Shown: positions 52,241 through 61,914, numbered from the stretch's first letter. The stretch is 64,000 bases of DNA from Streptomyces sp. NBC_01237 (GCF_035917275.1 NZ_CP108509.1:620001-684000), one strand, 5' to 3'. The notes: generated from the sequence alone by a model not told the origin. Translations and numbers: made by a program.

Positions 52241-53173
52241 TCAGTCGTCCTGCGCCTCGCCCTGGGCGATCTCCACGTGGTGGTGCAGGTTTACGAGCCC
52301 GGTGGCGGTTCCGGCAACGCTGGCCGCGGAGCACGCGAGCAGCGCGCAGGCCGCCGCGACGGCCAGCCTGTTATGGGTGGCTGCTGGCTGGAGCAGGGCC
52401 TTTACGCGTTGCGGTACGGGGCCTCCCGCGGCTCCTGCGGCGAAGGCGGGGCGCGCGGCCCTGCCGGTCGTCCCGGCGAGGGCTGCTCGGCCGATGGCCC
52501 GCGCGGTCAGGTGCCGGTCGCCGACCGCGGCCGCGGCAGCTTCGTCGGCGACGCGTTCGACGGCGAGGCCAATGGCGCCGCGAAGTCCCCTCAGTGCGGG
52601 ATGACAGCGGGTGGCGAGGTCGGCGGCGGCAAGAAAGTAGTGGTGGCGTCCGGCCAGGTGGGCCCGTTCGTGGGCGAGGAGGGCCTCGCGCTCGGGTCCG
52701 TCCAGGGCGCGCAGCATGCCGGCGGTCACCACGATCCGCCCCGGGTTCCCCGGAAGGGCGTAGGCATCGGCTTCTGGGCGGTCCAGGACGCTGAGGTCGC
52801 CTGCGGTGGGCGCGTTCTGCAGCTGTGCGTGCGCGGTGCGGTACTGGCGGAATTGGCGCAGGGCGGACCGGGTCATGGCGTACGCGCAGACAGCGAGGGC
52901 GCCGACGGCGAGTGCGGTCGCCGGATAGGCGACCACGGCGGGCGCGATGTCCAGGGGGTGGATCAGGTGGCCGAGGCGGGCCAGGGTGGACATGGTGAGC
53001 GCGCCGGCGAGGAGCAGGCCGCCGAGCGCGGCGAGCCAGCCGCCCGCCAGCGCGCACGCGGTCGCGGTCAGCGTCCACAGGGCGGCCGTCGGCCGAAGGT
53101 GCGGGCCGGCCCAGCGTGTGAGCGCCGGCGCTGCGAACGGCATCAGCAGCGGCACGAGCAGGGCGGCGGTCAC
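52241..53173 (-). CDS. M56-family (BlaR1-like) membrane metallopeptidase
   Basis: 310 residues from GTG 53173, overlapping the BlaI stop (GTGA). Helices in the N-terminal half, then HExxH in LLAHERAHLAGRHH with a downstream Glu candidate in LAVERVADEAA, and a last helix (AVAAACALLACSAASVAG). No extracellular penicillin-binding sensor domain, so it is the short Streptomyces type. In this family the peptidase inactivates the partner BlaI repressor upon a signal, here unknown. Confidence 0.88.
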   Translation of the reverse strand: MTAALLVPLLMPFAAPALTRWAGPHLRPTAALWTLTATACALAGGWLAALGGLLLAGALTMSTLARLGHLIHPLDIAPAVVAYPATALAVGALAVCAYAMTRSALRQFRQYRTAHAQLQNAPTAGDLSVLDRPEADAYALPGNPGRIVVTAGMLRALDGPEREALLAHERAHLAGRHHYFLAAADLATRCHPALRGLRGAIGLAVERVADEAAAAAVGDRHLTARAIGRAALAGTTGRAARPAFAAGAAGGPVPQRVKALLQPAATHNRLAVAAACALLACSAASVAGTATGLVNLHHHVEIAQGEAQDD

Positions 53174-53544
53174 CGCCCGCCACCGTCCTCCAGGAGGTCG
53201 CGCAGTATGCGTTCGTCCTCGGGTCCCAGGTCGGAGACGAACCGGGCCAGCACGCTCTGGCGGTCGGTGTCCTTGTCGAGCTCGTGGTGCATCCGCCGGG
53301 CGGTCAGGCCGTGGGCGTCCTGGACGGGGAAGTAGGCGAATCCGCGGCCGGAGCGTTCCCGGCCGACGGTCCCCTTCTCGAAGAGGCGGGACAGGATCGT
53401 GGTCACCGTCGTGCGGGCCAGTTCCTGAGGCAGGCTGCTCTGCACCTGTCCGGCGGTCCGGGGGCCGTCCGCGGCCCACAGTGTCGCGAGCACACCCGCC
53501 TCCAGCTCACCGGCCTTCCTGCGCTCGGCGGCGGCCTCGGTCAT
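53170..53544 (-). CDS. BlaI/CopY-family repressor
   Basis: 124 residues from ATG 53544. Winged helix: LEAGVLATLWAADGPRTAGQVQ, ARTTVTTILSRLFEKGTVGRE, GFAYFPV, then dimerisation helices LDKDTDRQSVLARFVSDLG. Paired with the M56 gene. Tandem palindromes at 53568-53604 lie 24 bp upstream and also face the DedA gene. Confidence 0.9.
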   Translation of the reverse strand: MTEAAAERRKAGELEAGVLATLWAADGPRTAGQVQSSLPQELARTTVTTILSRLFEKGTVGRERSGRGFAYFPVQDAHGLTARRMHHELDKDTDRQSVLARFVSDLGPEDERILRDLLEDGGGR

Positions 53545-53567
53545 TACGTTCTCCTCATCTCCCGATC

Positions 53568-53604
53568 GTCTACAGTTCAGTAGACCGTCTACGTGATTGT
53601 AGTC
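53568..53604. promoter_or_regulatory. Tandem BlaI-type operators
   Basis: Two 18-bp palindromes 1 bp apart: GTCTAC-AGTTCA-GTAGAC (perfect arms) and GTCTAC-GTGATT-GTAGTC (5 of 6). The arms contain the CTAC/GTAG core of BlaI/MecI-type sites. Placed between blaI (start 53544) and the divergent dedA (start 53662), they could regulate both transcripts. Confidence 0.7.
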
Positions 53605-53661
53605 GACCGGTTGTTCGGTCCGGATGTCCCCTGCCCGCATTCAGTGAGAGGCCACCCGCTC

Positions 53662-54330
53662 ATGGCCCCACCCGTCCTCGCCGCTTCGTCGCTTGCGGTC
53701 AACCTGCTCGATGCCCAGTCGCTGCTGGCGACGTTCGGTGTCCTGGGCATCGCGGTGGTGATGTTCGCCGAGACGGGGCTGCTGGTCGGCTTCTTCCTGC
53801 CCGGTGACTCCCTCCTCTTCACCGCGGGCCTGCTGTGCGCGGGCACCGCTGACAAGGCCGCGACGCTGTCCCTGCCCTGGGTCCTCGCGGCTTCGGCGGC
53901 CGGCGCGCTGGCAGGCGCCCAGGCCGGATACCTCATCGGGCGCCGGGCCGGCGGAGCGGTCCTGTCCCGGAGCAGGTCCAAGCGCCTGCACGAGGGCGCC
54001 GAGCGCGCAAAGGAGCTGCTGGAGCGGTACGGGCACGCCAAGGCCATCGTGCTGGCCCGCTTCGTCCCGGTGGTCCGCACGGTCCTGAACCCGCTCGCCG
54101 GGGCGCTGAACATTCCGGCACGCGTCTTCACCTTGTGGCAGGTGGCCGGCGGCCTGGTCTGGACAGCCGGTCTGGTGCTGGCCGGCTACGCGCTCGGCTC
54201 CTCCCTCCCCAATGTCGACCGGTACCTGCTGCCGATCGTCGCCCTGATCGTCGCGGTGTCCCTGCTGCCTTTGGCGATCGAACTGCTCCGCTCCCGGCGG
54301 ACCGGCAAGGACCAGAACGGATCTGCTTGA
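53662..54330 (+). CDS. DedA-family membrane protein
   Basis: 222 residues from ATG 53662. FAETGLLVGFFLPGDSLLFTAGLL is the DedA signature, followed by AGAQAGYLIGRRAGG, VLARFVPVVRTVLNPLAGAL (conserved Arg pair) and two C-terminal helices. DedA/VTT proteins act in lipid scrambling and membrane homeostasis. Its stop overlaps the PAP2 start (TGATG), which suggests a joint role in undecaprenyl- or phospho-lipid recycling. Confidence 0.92.
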   Translation: MAPPVLAASSLAVNLLDAQSLLATFGVLGIAVVMFAETGLLVGFFLPGDSLLFTAGLLCAGTADKAATLSLPWVLAASAAGALAGAQAGYLIGRRAGGAVLSRSRSKRLHEGAERAKELLERYGHAKAIVLARFVPVVRTVLNPLAGALNIPARVFTLWQVAGGLVWTAGLVLAGYALGSSLPNVDRYLLPIVALIVAVSLLPLAIELLRSRRTGKDQNGSA

Positions 54331-54935
54331 TGACTCCCCCGTACGACGGCTCGGCCATCGACGGCCCCGTCTACCTCGACATCGTCGGCCTTGCCCACCG
54401 GTCCCCCGCCTGGGTCAACAGCCTGATCACCGGCTGGTCGGCCTACGGGCTGGGCATCTTCGCACTGCTCACGCTCGTCGCGTGGTGGAAGGCCCGCCGC
54501 GCGGGCACCCCGGCGGCCGTCACCGCCCTCGCCGTCCCCCTGGTCACCGTCCTCGCCTTCGGCGTCGACTCCCTGCTGAAACTCGCCGTCCGCGAGGACC
54601 GGCCCTGCCAGCAACTGGGCGTGGTCACCCTCGAAGCGTGCCCGGCGGCCGGTGACTGGTCCTTCCCCAGCAACCACGCCGCCCTCGCCTCCGCGGCAGC
54701 CTTCGCGCTGCTCCTCGTCTCACGCCGACTGGGCCTCATCGCCATCGCGGCGGCGCTCCTGATGGCCGCCTCCCGGATCTGGGTGGGCGTGCACTACCCG
54801 CACGACGTCCTCGTCGGGCTCGCCGTCGGCGCCCTCGTCGCCCTCCCCGCCACCTGGGCCGTGCGGCGCAAGCAGAACACGCTCGCAGCCCGGCTGAAGG
54901 ACAGCCCGCTGCGCCCCCTGCTGGCCGCGGCGTGA
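54330..54935 (+). CDS. PAP2-family membrane phosphatase
   Basis: 201 residues. All three phosphatase motifs: KLAVREDRP (KX6RP), FPSNHA (PSGH-like) and SRIWVGVHYPHD (SRX5HX3D). Five to six helices. The family removes phosphate from phosphatidate or undecaprenyl pyrophosphate. Translationally coupled to DedA. Confidence 0.92.
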   Translation: MTPPYDGSAIDGPVYLDIVGLAHRSPAWVNSLITGWSAYGLGIFALLTLVAWWKARRAGTPAAVTALAVPLVTVLAFGVDSLLKLAVREDRPCQQLGVVTLEACPAAGDWSFPSNHAALASAAAFALLLVSRRLGLIAIAAALLMAASRIWVGVHYPHDVLVGLAVGALVALPATWAVRRKQNTLAARLKDSPLRPLLAAA

Positions 54936-55160
54936 CCCGCCGCAGAGCCGCCCGCCTCCGCGGCGGGGCGGCCCTGGCCGCGGAGACAGCCTTCGCCCTG
55001 CTCGCCGTGGCGGTGCTCCACGCGCCGCACGGGCGGCTGCCCGGCGACGCTGTGCTGCACAGCTGGTCGCAGGCGCACCGGCCCGGTCCCGCCCTGGCCC
55101 TGTCGCGCCATCGGCACCGGGGTCATCCCTTCGCGGCGGTCGTCCTGGCGGGCCTGTCGT
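54932..55160 (+). pseudogene. Second PAP2-type membrane protein, broken
   Basis: GTG 54932 overlaps the previous stop. Reads RRRAARLRGGAALAAETAFA, LLAVAVLHAPHGRLPGDAVL and HSWSQAHRPGPALAL, like the N-terminus of actinobacterial PAP2 proteins. Then single-base shifts (RAIGTGVIP in the next frame, FAAVVLAGL back) destroy it. No phosphatase motif remains. Confidence 0.55.
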
Positions 55161-55291
55161 CGGCAGCACCATCAGGCAGCGCGTCACCACCGCACCCGGA
55201 CCGTTCGGCAGTCGGTGCGCCTATCCTCAACCGGGCACTGGCCGTGCACGAATGGGGAGTTGAGACCGTGTGGTTCCCGTGTTCACTGTGA

Positions 55292-55860
55292 TTCGCTCGT
55301 TGGAGTAGGAGCCCGAATGTGTTCCTGCGGCATCGCCACGAGGACGCTGTAGCCCTTCCTCGTGGCCTCCCGACCGGCTTAGAAATACCGGACAAGAAGT
55401 TTTCCCCACCTCCACCAGACGGCGAGTGCGCACCGCTTCCGGCCCAGATCTGCCAGGTTCGAGCCGGTGCAGTCGTTAAGAGACGTGAAGCGCCGGTTCC
55501 TCGCGTACTCCTCTCCATCCCGCTCGCCGCAACCGAACCATCTGGCAGTACTGACACGTCCGGGCGTTGTCAGGGCCGCTCCCGCCCTCCCCGTTATCAT
55601 TCGGGTCAGGCTGCCCTCAGCTCCACCTCCCTGCTACGACAGGCAGCGGTGAAGGTCTCTCACCTTCACACGAATCACGGCGCAACTCGAAGACGATCCA
55701 GGCCCCAGAGGCCGCCGCGAGCCCTTTACCCGGCTGCGCGTTCGAGGGCGTGGGCGCCTTCTGTCCAACGTCCTCGACTCCGCATTCATCGCCCCCGACA
55801 CCTGGCTTGCACCCCTGACGCAAGCATCCGTCGAGGCGTCAGCTCCGGAAGGAACCCCAG
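55292..55860. other. No recognisable gene
   Basis: About 570 bp between the PAP2 scrap and the PIG-L gene. Frames are short and lack bias or motifs; no strong hairpin or repeat. Confidence 0.4.
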
Positions 55861-57279
55861 CTACGCGCCTGGCAGCGCGTCAGCCCCGTACCAGCGCAGT
55901 TCCGGTCGCAGAGGGGTGCACGGTCCCAGGGCCAGACGCGGGTTCCGGGCCGCCAGGTCGCCCTGGAACAGGCAGTGGCCACCGGATTCGATCCGCCCCT
56001 GCTTGTCCAGGCGCCATTCCTGCTGAGGACGGCCGTCGCACGGCGAAAGGGTGACCCGCTGCGAGTCGGCAGTGAGGCAGTGCCGACTGGTCCCCGACCT
56101 GATCGTTCCGCCGTGGATACGCCAGGACTGGCTGGCACTGCCGTCGCAGTCGAAGGTGCTCGCTTCCACGGCCGCGCCCGGCCTTCTCGGGCCACCCGCC
56201 GCACCGAGACAGCGCTCGTACCGCCCCGCTGGAATCGCCAGGCCCATCGCCGACACGATCTCTCCCGGCTGCGCCGCCCGGGGCTTCAGGGCGTACTCCC
56301 TGCGCACCCACTCCTGGTACTTCCCGCTCATGTAGTGGCCGGGCGGGCATGCTCTGGACTCGCACCCCTCACCGGTGCGATAGGACTGGAAGATCGCGTT
56401 CTTCTGCCGGGTCCGGACCGGGTCCAGGTTTTCGGGGAGACGGGACATTCCGTATCCGAGATACCCCTTCACCTCGGCCTGGACGCCTTCCGGAAGGCCG
56501 AACGCGGCGCGCCGGAAGTACCTGCCGGCCACTGCGTGGTCGCTGTGATCGGCGCCCGGCGTATACGTGTGTCCGAAGGCGGTGTTGTCGTAATCGAGAG
56601 TGAGGACGCGCTTGATTCCGTCCCGCCGGGCGAGAGCGGTGAGTGAATCGACGAGTTGCCGCTCCGTATAACTCTGCGTCCTGTCCACCGGCCGAATCGT
56701 CCGGATCTCGCCGCGGAAGAGTTTCAGGAGGCTCTGGTGGGAGTACCCCGGGTACCCGCGGCCGTCCGGATTTCCGTCGGGAAGCCTGAGGAAGGAGAGC
56801 CGTACACCGGTCTTGCCGTTCAAGGTGAAGGACGCGATGGTGCGGGCGCCCAAGTGGAGGTCGTCCCGCGTCCAGCGGTCCGGGAGGCCCGCCATTTCCG
56901 CGTACGCCGCTCGAACACCCTCTTCCCTGCTCTGTACGTGGTCGCCACCGGCGTATGCCCGGCCGGCGTCCCCAGCAGTCAGATAGACCGTGCTGAACGC
57001 GCATCGCGGCCCGATGGCCTGCTGGATGTCCGGATTGATGAACAGCAGATCGTCGTCCTCGTGCGCCACGCCCACCATCGTGCGCGCACAGACACGGGAA
57101 CCGCTGCGGGCACCCGGCCCGTCGAGGAGCGCGGGAGCGTGTCCGGCGGCCACACCGGCAGGCCGGTCGAGCAACGGCAGGAGAAGCAGACCCATCGCCA
57201 GGCACGGCGCACTCCAGCGCAGGAGCGCCGCACGGGTCCTGACCGCTTTCTTCTTCCCATCCGCATGTGCCACACCCAT
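55861..57279 (-). CDS. PIG-L-family deacetylase with C-terminal ricin-type lectin domain, secreted
   Basis: 472 residues from ATG 57279 with GGAGGG upstream. A signal/anchor helix (LLRWSAPCLAMGLLLLPLL) is followed by the PIG-L/LmbE zinc site: VGVAHEDDDLLF in place of the usual AHPDDE, and ADHSDHAVAGR. After ~360 comes a lectin part with QSWRIHGG and QQEWRLD (QxW repeats). Likely de-N-acetylates an extracellular glycan or lipid-linked sugar. Divergent from a DUF6056 membrane protein gene. Confidence 0.85.
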   Translation of the reverse strand: MGVAHADGKKKAVRTRAALLRWSAPCLAMGLLLLPLLDRPAGVAAGHAPALLDGPGARSGSRVCARTMVGVAHEDDDLLFINPDIQQAIGPRCAFSTVYLTAGDAGRAYAGGDHVQSREEGVRAAYAEMAGLPDRWTRDDLHLGARTIASFTLNGKTGVRLSFLRLPDGNPDGRGYPGYSHQSLLKLFRGEIRTIRPVDRTQSYTERQLVDSLTALARRDGIKRVLTLDYDNTAFGHTYTPGADHSDHAVAGRYFRRAAFGLPEGVQAEVKGYLGYGMSRLPENLDPVRTRQKNAIFQSYRTGEGCESRACPPGHYMSGKYQEWVRREYALKPRAAQPGEIVSAMGLAIPAGRYERCLGAAGGPRRPGAAVEASTFDCDGSASQSWRIHGGTIRSGTSRHCLTADSQRVTLSPCDGRPQQEWRLDKQGRIESGGHCLFQGDLAARNPRLALGPCTPLRPELRWYGADALPGA

Positions 57280-57565
57280 CCTGGCCCTCCGGTTCCTCGC
57301 TCGCCCGGACGCCTCCGCGGCGGCACCCGACCATGCGGTCGATGCTCCACAACACCCCTCGTCCCCACCAACCACCGGGCCGGGCCGTCACCCACGTGAT
57401 CTCGAAAAGCGCACCGGAATCGGCCGTTCGCGTTGCCTTGAACACAGACATCGCGTGTGCGGAACCCTGGTCGCCGAACCATTGAGGTACTGCGGACACG
57501 AAGGAAAAGTGGGCGGCGCCAGGGGATTTCGGTTCGCCGGTGGCCGATCGAGGACGGATTCCGCA

Positions 57566-59029
57566 GTGGCAGAAGCAGAGCAGCCGACGTACAGGAACGG
57601 CCCCGGCTCCCGGGGGTTCCGGACCGTGCCGTGGACGTACGTCCTGTGTCTGTTCCCGTTGGGCCTGATCGCGCTGGCCTCCTGGTTCGCACGGTGGGTG
57701 CGGCTGAGCGGCGATGACTGGTGTTTCCTCCCGGTCATCCGTGATCACGGACTCTCCGGGATGGTCGGCAAGTTCTACGTCCATGACAACGGACGGATCA
57801 TGAACGGTGCGCTGGTCTGGCTCTACGGCAGGTTCGGCGTCGCGGGGCACCAGTGGTTCGCCCCGCTCAGTGCCGTGTTCGTACTGGGGGTTCTGTGGGC
57901 CGTGACCACGCTGGCGCTGCGCCGGGCCGCGTCGACGGTCCCGCGCGGGATGCCTCTTCTTGTGGCGTCCATGGTGACAGTGGTGTTCCTGCTGGGGTCG
58001 CCCAACACGTACAAGACGTTCTACTGGCCCGCGGCATCCGTCTCGCACACCCTGCCCCCGGTCCTCGCCTGCGCGGCCGTCATCCCGCTCCTTGCCGCCC
58101 GGTCGCGCGGGGGCCGGGCCGTCGCGCTGACCATCAGCCTGCTCATCGCTCTCTGTATCGGAACGCTCTCGGAGCAGACCACGGTCGTCGTGATGGTGGT
58201 GCTGCTCGCCGCACTCGTGCTGACCTTCCGGATGCCGGGCGGGCATCAGCGCCGTCGGCTGCAAGTGTGGTGCGCGGTCGGCCTGGCCGGAACAGTGGCC
58301 GGCGCCGTGATCCTGGTGACGTCTCCGGGCTCGCGGCACCGGCGGGGCCGGTTCAGTGCCGCGGAGGGCACCTCGCTGATCGCCCCGGATTCACTGGCCG
58401 GGGCCGCCCGCGGCTTCACGCACATCATGATCGACACGTTCTCCGCGTGGCAGTACCTCGGTGCGCTCGCCGCCGGCGTCCTGCTCGGCCTGGTCATACG
58501 CGGCCCCGGCGGGACCCCGCCGAACTCACCGCACCGTCCGGTCCTGCTGGTATGCGCAGGCGCCGTCACGTTCCTTGTCAGCGGCTACCTCGCCACGCTC
58601 GCCGCATACCCCGTCTTCCGCGCCGGTGTGGTGGCCTCCACCCGGCTGTGGAACGACTTCCTCTTCCTGTACATCGTGCTGCTGACCGCCCTCGGCATAC
58701 TCCTCGGGCAGGCACTCCAGGGACTCCAGCGGCGCGTCGGCGTCATGTGCTGGGGCGCCGCGGTGGTGTGTGCCGGCACATGTATCGGCCTCGTACCCCC
58801 GCTCGTCCACCTCGGGGACCAGATGCAGGTGCGGGCGCACAACTGGGAACGGCAGGACCAATGGATCCGTGCCCGGGTCGCGCACGGAGCGAAGACCGTC
58901 CCCTACACACCGACACCGATCGCCAAAATGACGGAACCGTTCGGCAACGGGAAGCGAAGCTGGTCGACGGCCTGTGTGGCCGACTACTACGACGTGAAAC
59001 GCGTGGACCACTCACCACGGCACCCCTGA
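57566..59029 (+). CDS. DUF6056-family polytopic membrane protein
   Basis: About 487 residues from GTG 57566. About ten helices. WVRLSGDDWCFLPVIRDHG and VHDNGRIMNGALVWLYGRFG in the first external loop are the DUF6056 hallmark and recall GT-C-type polymer-biosynthesis proteins. A C-terminal soluble segment ends CVADYYDVKRV. Role presumably in cell-surface glycan assembly; unproven. Confidence 0.78.
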   Translation: MAEAEQPTYRNGPGSRGFRTVPWTYVLCLFPLGLIALASWFARWVRLSGDDWCFLPVIRDHGLSGMVGKFYVHDNGRIMNGALVWLYGRFGVAGHQWFAPLSAVFVLGVLWAVTTLALRRAASTVPRGMPLLVASMVTVVFLLGSPNTYKTFYWPAASVSHTLPPVLACAAVIPLLAARSRGGRAVALTISLLIALCIGTLSEQTTVVVMVVLLAALVLTFRMPGGHQRRRLQVWCAVGLAGTVAGAVILVTSPGSRHRRGRFSAAEGTSLIAPDSLAGAARGFTHIMIDTFSAWQYLGALAAGVLLGLVIRGPGGTPPNSPHRPVLLVCAGAVTFLVSGYLATLAAYPVFRAGVVASTRLWNDFLFLYIVLLTALGILLGQALQGLQRRVGVMCWGAAVVCAGTCIGLVPPLVHLGDQMQVRAHNWERQDQWIRARVAHGAKTVPYTPTPIAKMTEPFGNGKRSWSTACVADYYDVKRVDHSPRHP

Positions 59030-59317
59030 CAGGCAAGTTCCTGGCGGCAGCCTCCACCAGGAGCGCGGCCAGCCAGGGATCATCCGGCGTTTGGTCCCTG
59101 AAGGGAACGATGCACGGCAACTGGCTGAATCGACAGGAGCGGCGCGACGTGTGTGGCAGCTCCGCCTACTCGCCACCTACCACGCGGCTACCAGGGGCGG
59201 ATAATTGGTTTGTCCAAGGGCCTCGGTTGGCGCGAGGCGTGCTTCCGTATCTCGCTGACCTGAGAATTTCTTCGATTCGGGCGGTTCATGCCACGTCACC
59301 CCGCTCTCGCTGCTGGT

Positions 59318-60037
59318 TCACGCTTCGGGAGCGGGGGCGGCGTAGACGACGAGGTTGTCGCGGTACTCGCCGCGTGCGCGGTCATAGGTTCCTGAACAGG
59401 TGATAAGGCGCAGGGCAGGCGGCCCGGTGGTCGCGTAGACCTGGCTGTCGGGAAGGGTGTCCTTCTCGTACTGACGCAGCGCCTGGACGATGAAGGTGAC
59501 GCTGGTCCTGTCATCGCGGGCCAGGATGACTTCGTCGCCCGGGCGGAGCGTGGAAAGGCCGTGAAAGGCGCCGGGGCCGGTGGTGGAGTCGACATGGCCG
59601 ACGACCACGGTCGCGCCCGGGCCGCCCGGCCGCGGACCGTCGCTCCACCAGCCGATCTGTGAGGGGTCTGGGGGGACACCGAGGTGGCCGTCCTGCTGGA
59701 CCCCCAGGCCGATCAGGGGCTGGTCGAGGCCGATGGCGGGTATGCGGATCCGTATCGGCGGCGCCGCGTGCCCGCGTTCGGCGGACGCAACGGCCTCTGT
59801 GGGCCCGGTGTGCACCGGCACCGCGCCTATGGCGAGGGGTCCGGGCGTCCGAGCGGGTTCTGTCAACAGTTCGGACACTCCGCTACAGGTCAGGGCTACG
59901 CCCAGGGTGACGGCCACCGCACCGGCAGCCACCTTGGCCTTTCGACGGTGGAGTGGGAGCTGTGCACCGAGGCTGTGGCGTGGTCGTCCGCCCCGCCATG
60001 AGCGGGGCGGACGACCGGAGAAGAGCGGGCTGCTCAT
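59318..60037 (-). CDS. Class F sortase (second in window)
   Basis: 239 residues; ATG 60037 overlaps the DUF4331 stop (ATGA). An N-terminal anchor (VAAGAVAVTLGVALTCSGV) precedes the sortase barrel with IRIPAIGLDQPLIGLGVQQDG, His in VVGHVDSTTGPGAF, Cys in LRLITCSGTY and Arg in GEYRDNLVVYA. It shares the catalytic core with the sortase at 32165 but is longer at the N-terminus. Likely works on the co-transcribed DUF4331 protein or another surface protein. Confidence 0.9.
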   Translation of the reverse strand: MSSPLFSGRPPRSWRGGRPRHSLGAQLPLHRRKAKVAAGAVAVTLGVALTCSGVSELLTEPARTPGPLAIGAVPVHTGPTEAVASAERGHAAPPIRIRIPAIGLDQPLIGLGVQQDGHLGVPPDPSQIGWWSDGPRPGGPGATVVVGHVDSTTGPGAFHGLSTLRPGDEVILARDDRTSVTFIVQALRQYEKDTLPDSQVYATTGPPALRLITCSGTYDRARGEYRDNLVVYAAPAPEA

Positions 60038-61692
60038 GCCTGGCCGGTGCGCCGTCGGCGCAGGGCCATTGCTCCGGCGCAGGCCAGCAGTGCGCCGCCG
60101 GCGACGGCTGTGACGGGCACGATGGGGAATCCGTCGCCGGAGACGAGGCCGCCGAGGCCCGCGCCGACGCCGCCGTCGGGGTGGAGGGAGTCGGCCTGGT
60201 TGACGGCCGCGGTGTTGGGGAGCGCCACGTACGGGAAGGAGTCTCCCGGCGAGCGGTAGGGGGTGTCGACGGCGTCACCTGCAGCCAGGGCGGGCACGAT
60301 CTTGCCGGTCTGCGCGGCGCCTTCGAGGGCCTGGAGTGCGATGTCGACGACATCGTCGTTGAGGCGGCGGCCGTTGGGGAAGCCGGCCAGGTCCTGGCCG
60401 AGGACGCCGAGGCGGTTGGGCTTGGCGGCCGGCGGGACCGACATGTTCAGTCGCAGCTCTTCGGCCGGGACCACCCCGGCCTTGGCGACGTCCGCGTTGA
60501 GCCGTTGCGAGTTGAGGTCGGCCTTGATGGGGCCGCATTCCTTGCAGATCCCGGTGAGGAAGATCTCGACCAGGTCGTTGCGGGGCGCGGCGGGGGCGGG
60601 AACCCCGTAGATGTTCTGGATGAGCTTGGGAACGATCGGGTCCTTCACCTTGTCGACGACGGGTGTGACCGTGGCGTCCTTCTCAGGGCTCAGCGCGTTG
60701 AAGGCGTCCTTGTACTTCAGCGGCACGACCACTTCGTTGACGAGCGGGTTGCCCAGGCGCGAGACCTGACGCCAGCCCTCTTCAGCACCCTTTTCGCGTG
60801 CGCCCTGCGCGTCCGCCGCCTTGGCATCCCCGGCGCCCTCGCTGCCTGCGCTGGCGAGGGTTGCCCCTCGGCGGTCGGTCGTGGACCACACACCGATCAC
60901 GGGGTTGCGCGTGGCGTCGCCCTTGAGAGCTACGGCCTTCTTCGGCACCTGGATGGCGACGGTGTTGACGTTGTAGCCGGCGAGCGTGTTGTGCCCGGTT
61001 TCCTTCAGGTCGCCGCCGTAGAGGAGGTCGAAGATCCGCAGGTCGAGGAAGAAGGGGTCGGATGCCTGGCCCGCGTACGTCTGCCCGCCGTCCGGCAGTG
61101 GAAGCACGGCCTGCTTGCGCAGCGAGGCGTAGTCGGGCATTGACGCCTTGCCGACGTTGGAGGGCGCTGCGGGCGCGTCCTTGAGGAGCGTCTTGGGCCT
61201 GCCGTCGCTGTCGGTGACCGTGAGGCTGTAGGTCTGGCGGAAGTTGAGGGTCTCGTCTTTGAGCGACTTCACGGCGCCCGTGTTGTAGAGGAACTGGTCG
61301 GCGTTGTCGCGGATGTGGTCGGTGAACACCCACGTGTAGGTGGTGTCTGGTTTGCCGTTACCGTCCGCGTCGATCTTGATGTTGTAGCGGGCATCGCTGG
61401 CGAACGGGTAGAAGTTGGGCCCGCCGTTGGGTTCCTGGAAGGGGATCCAGTTCGCCACCAGGGTGACGGTGTCGGGCTTGTCCGGGCTGGTGAAGGCGTA
61501 GACGTCGGTGTTGTCGGCCCGGGGGTCACCTGCGGTCATCGGCGCCTCGCGGTGGCTCGATGCCGAGCTGGAGGCGGGTGCCAGGCCGGTGACGGCGGCT
61601 GCGGTCGCCAGGGCGAGGGCGCCGGATGCGGCGAGGGTGCGTTCGGCCCGGCGTGAGGCGGACCTTCGTCGGGGCATGCGGGAGGAATGCAT
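60034..61692 (-). CDS. Secreted DUF4331-domain protein with C-terminal membrane helix
   Basis: 552 residues from ATG 61692. A signal peptide (ASGALALATAAAVTGLAPAS) is followed by SSHREAPMTAGDPRADNTDVY, the DUF4331 opening (conserved SHREAP and DNTDVYAF). Later NPLVNEVVVPLKYKDAFN, GICKECGP and LNMSVPP. It ends with a helix (VTAVAGGALLACAGAMAL) and RRRR, the architecture of a wall- or membrane-anchored protein, but no LPxTG. Function unknown. Operon with the class F sortase. Confidence 0.88.
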   Translation of the reverse strand: MHSSRMPRRRSASRRAERTLAASGALALATAAAVTGLAPASSSASSHREAPMTAGDPRADNTDVYAFTSPDKPDTVTLVANWIPFQEPNGGPNFYPFASDARYNIKIDADGNGKPDTTYTWVFTDHIRDNADQFLYNTGAVKSLKDETLNFRQTYSLTVTDSDGRPKTLLKDAPAAPSNVGKASMPDYASLRKQAVLPLPDGGQTYAGQASDPFFLDLRIFDLLYGGDLKETGHNTLAGYNVNTVAIQVPKKAVALKGDATRNPVIGVWSTTDRRGATLASAGSEGAGDAKAADAQGAREKGAEEGWRQVSRLGNPLVNEVVVPLKYKDAFNALSPEKDATVTPVVDKVKDPIVPKLIQNIYGVPAPAAPRNDLVEIFLTGICKECGPIKADLNSQRLNADVAKAGVVPAEELRLNMSVPPAAKPNRLGVLGQDLAGFPNGRRLNDDVVDIALQALEGAAQTGKIVPALAAGDAVDTPYRSPGDSFPYVALPNTAAVNQADSLHPDGGVGAGLGGLVSGDGFPIVPVTAVAGGALLACAGAMALRRRRTGQA

Positions 61693-61914
61693 GGGCCATC
61701 CGTTTCCGGTGAGGGCCTCCTGCCTCCGCGGGGTGAGAGCGGGGCGGGCGGCTGCGAGGTGCGCGCCGAGCGCCACACTGGCTCGCAGGAGCTCGCCCTG
61801 ATCGGCGATGATCGCGCGATAGAAGTTCCATGATGTGACGCTGGGCCTCCATCAGGTCACCATGCGTACGGTGCGCCCGCAATGACGGCTGAGCCGAACG
61901 GGGCCGCGCACCCG

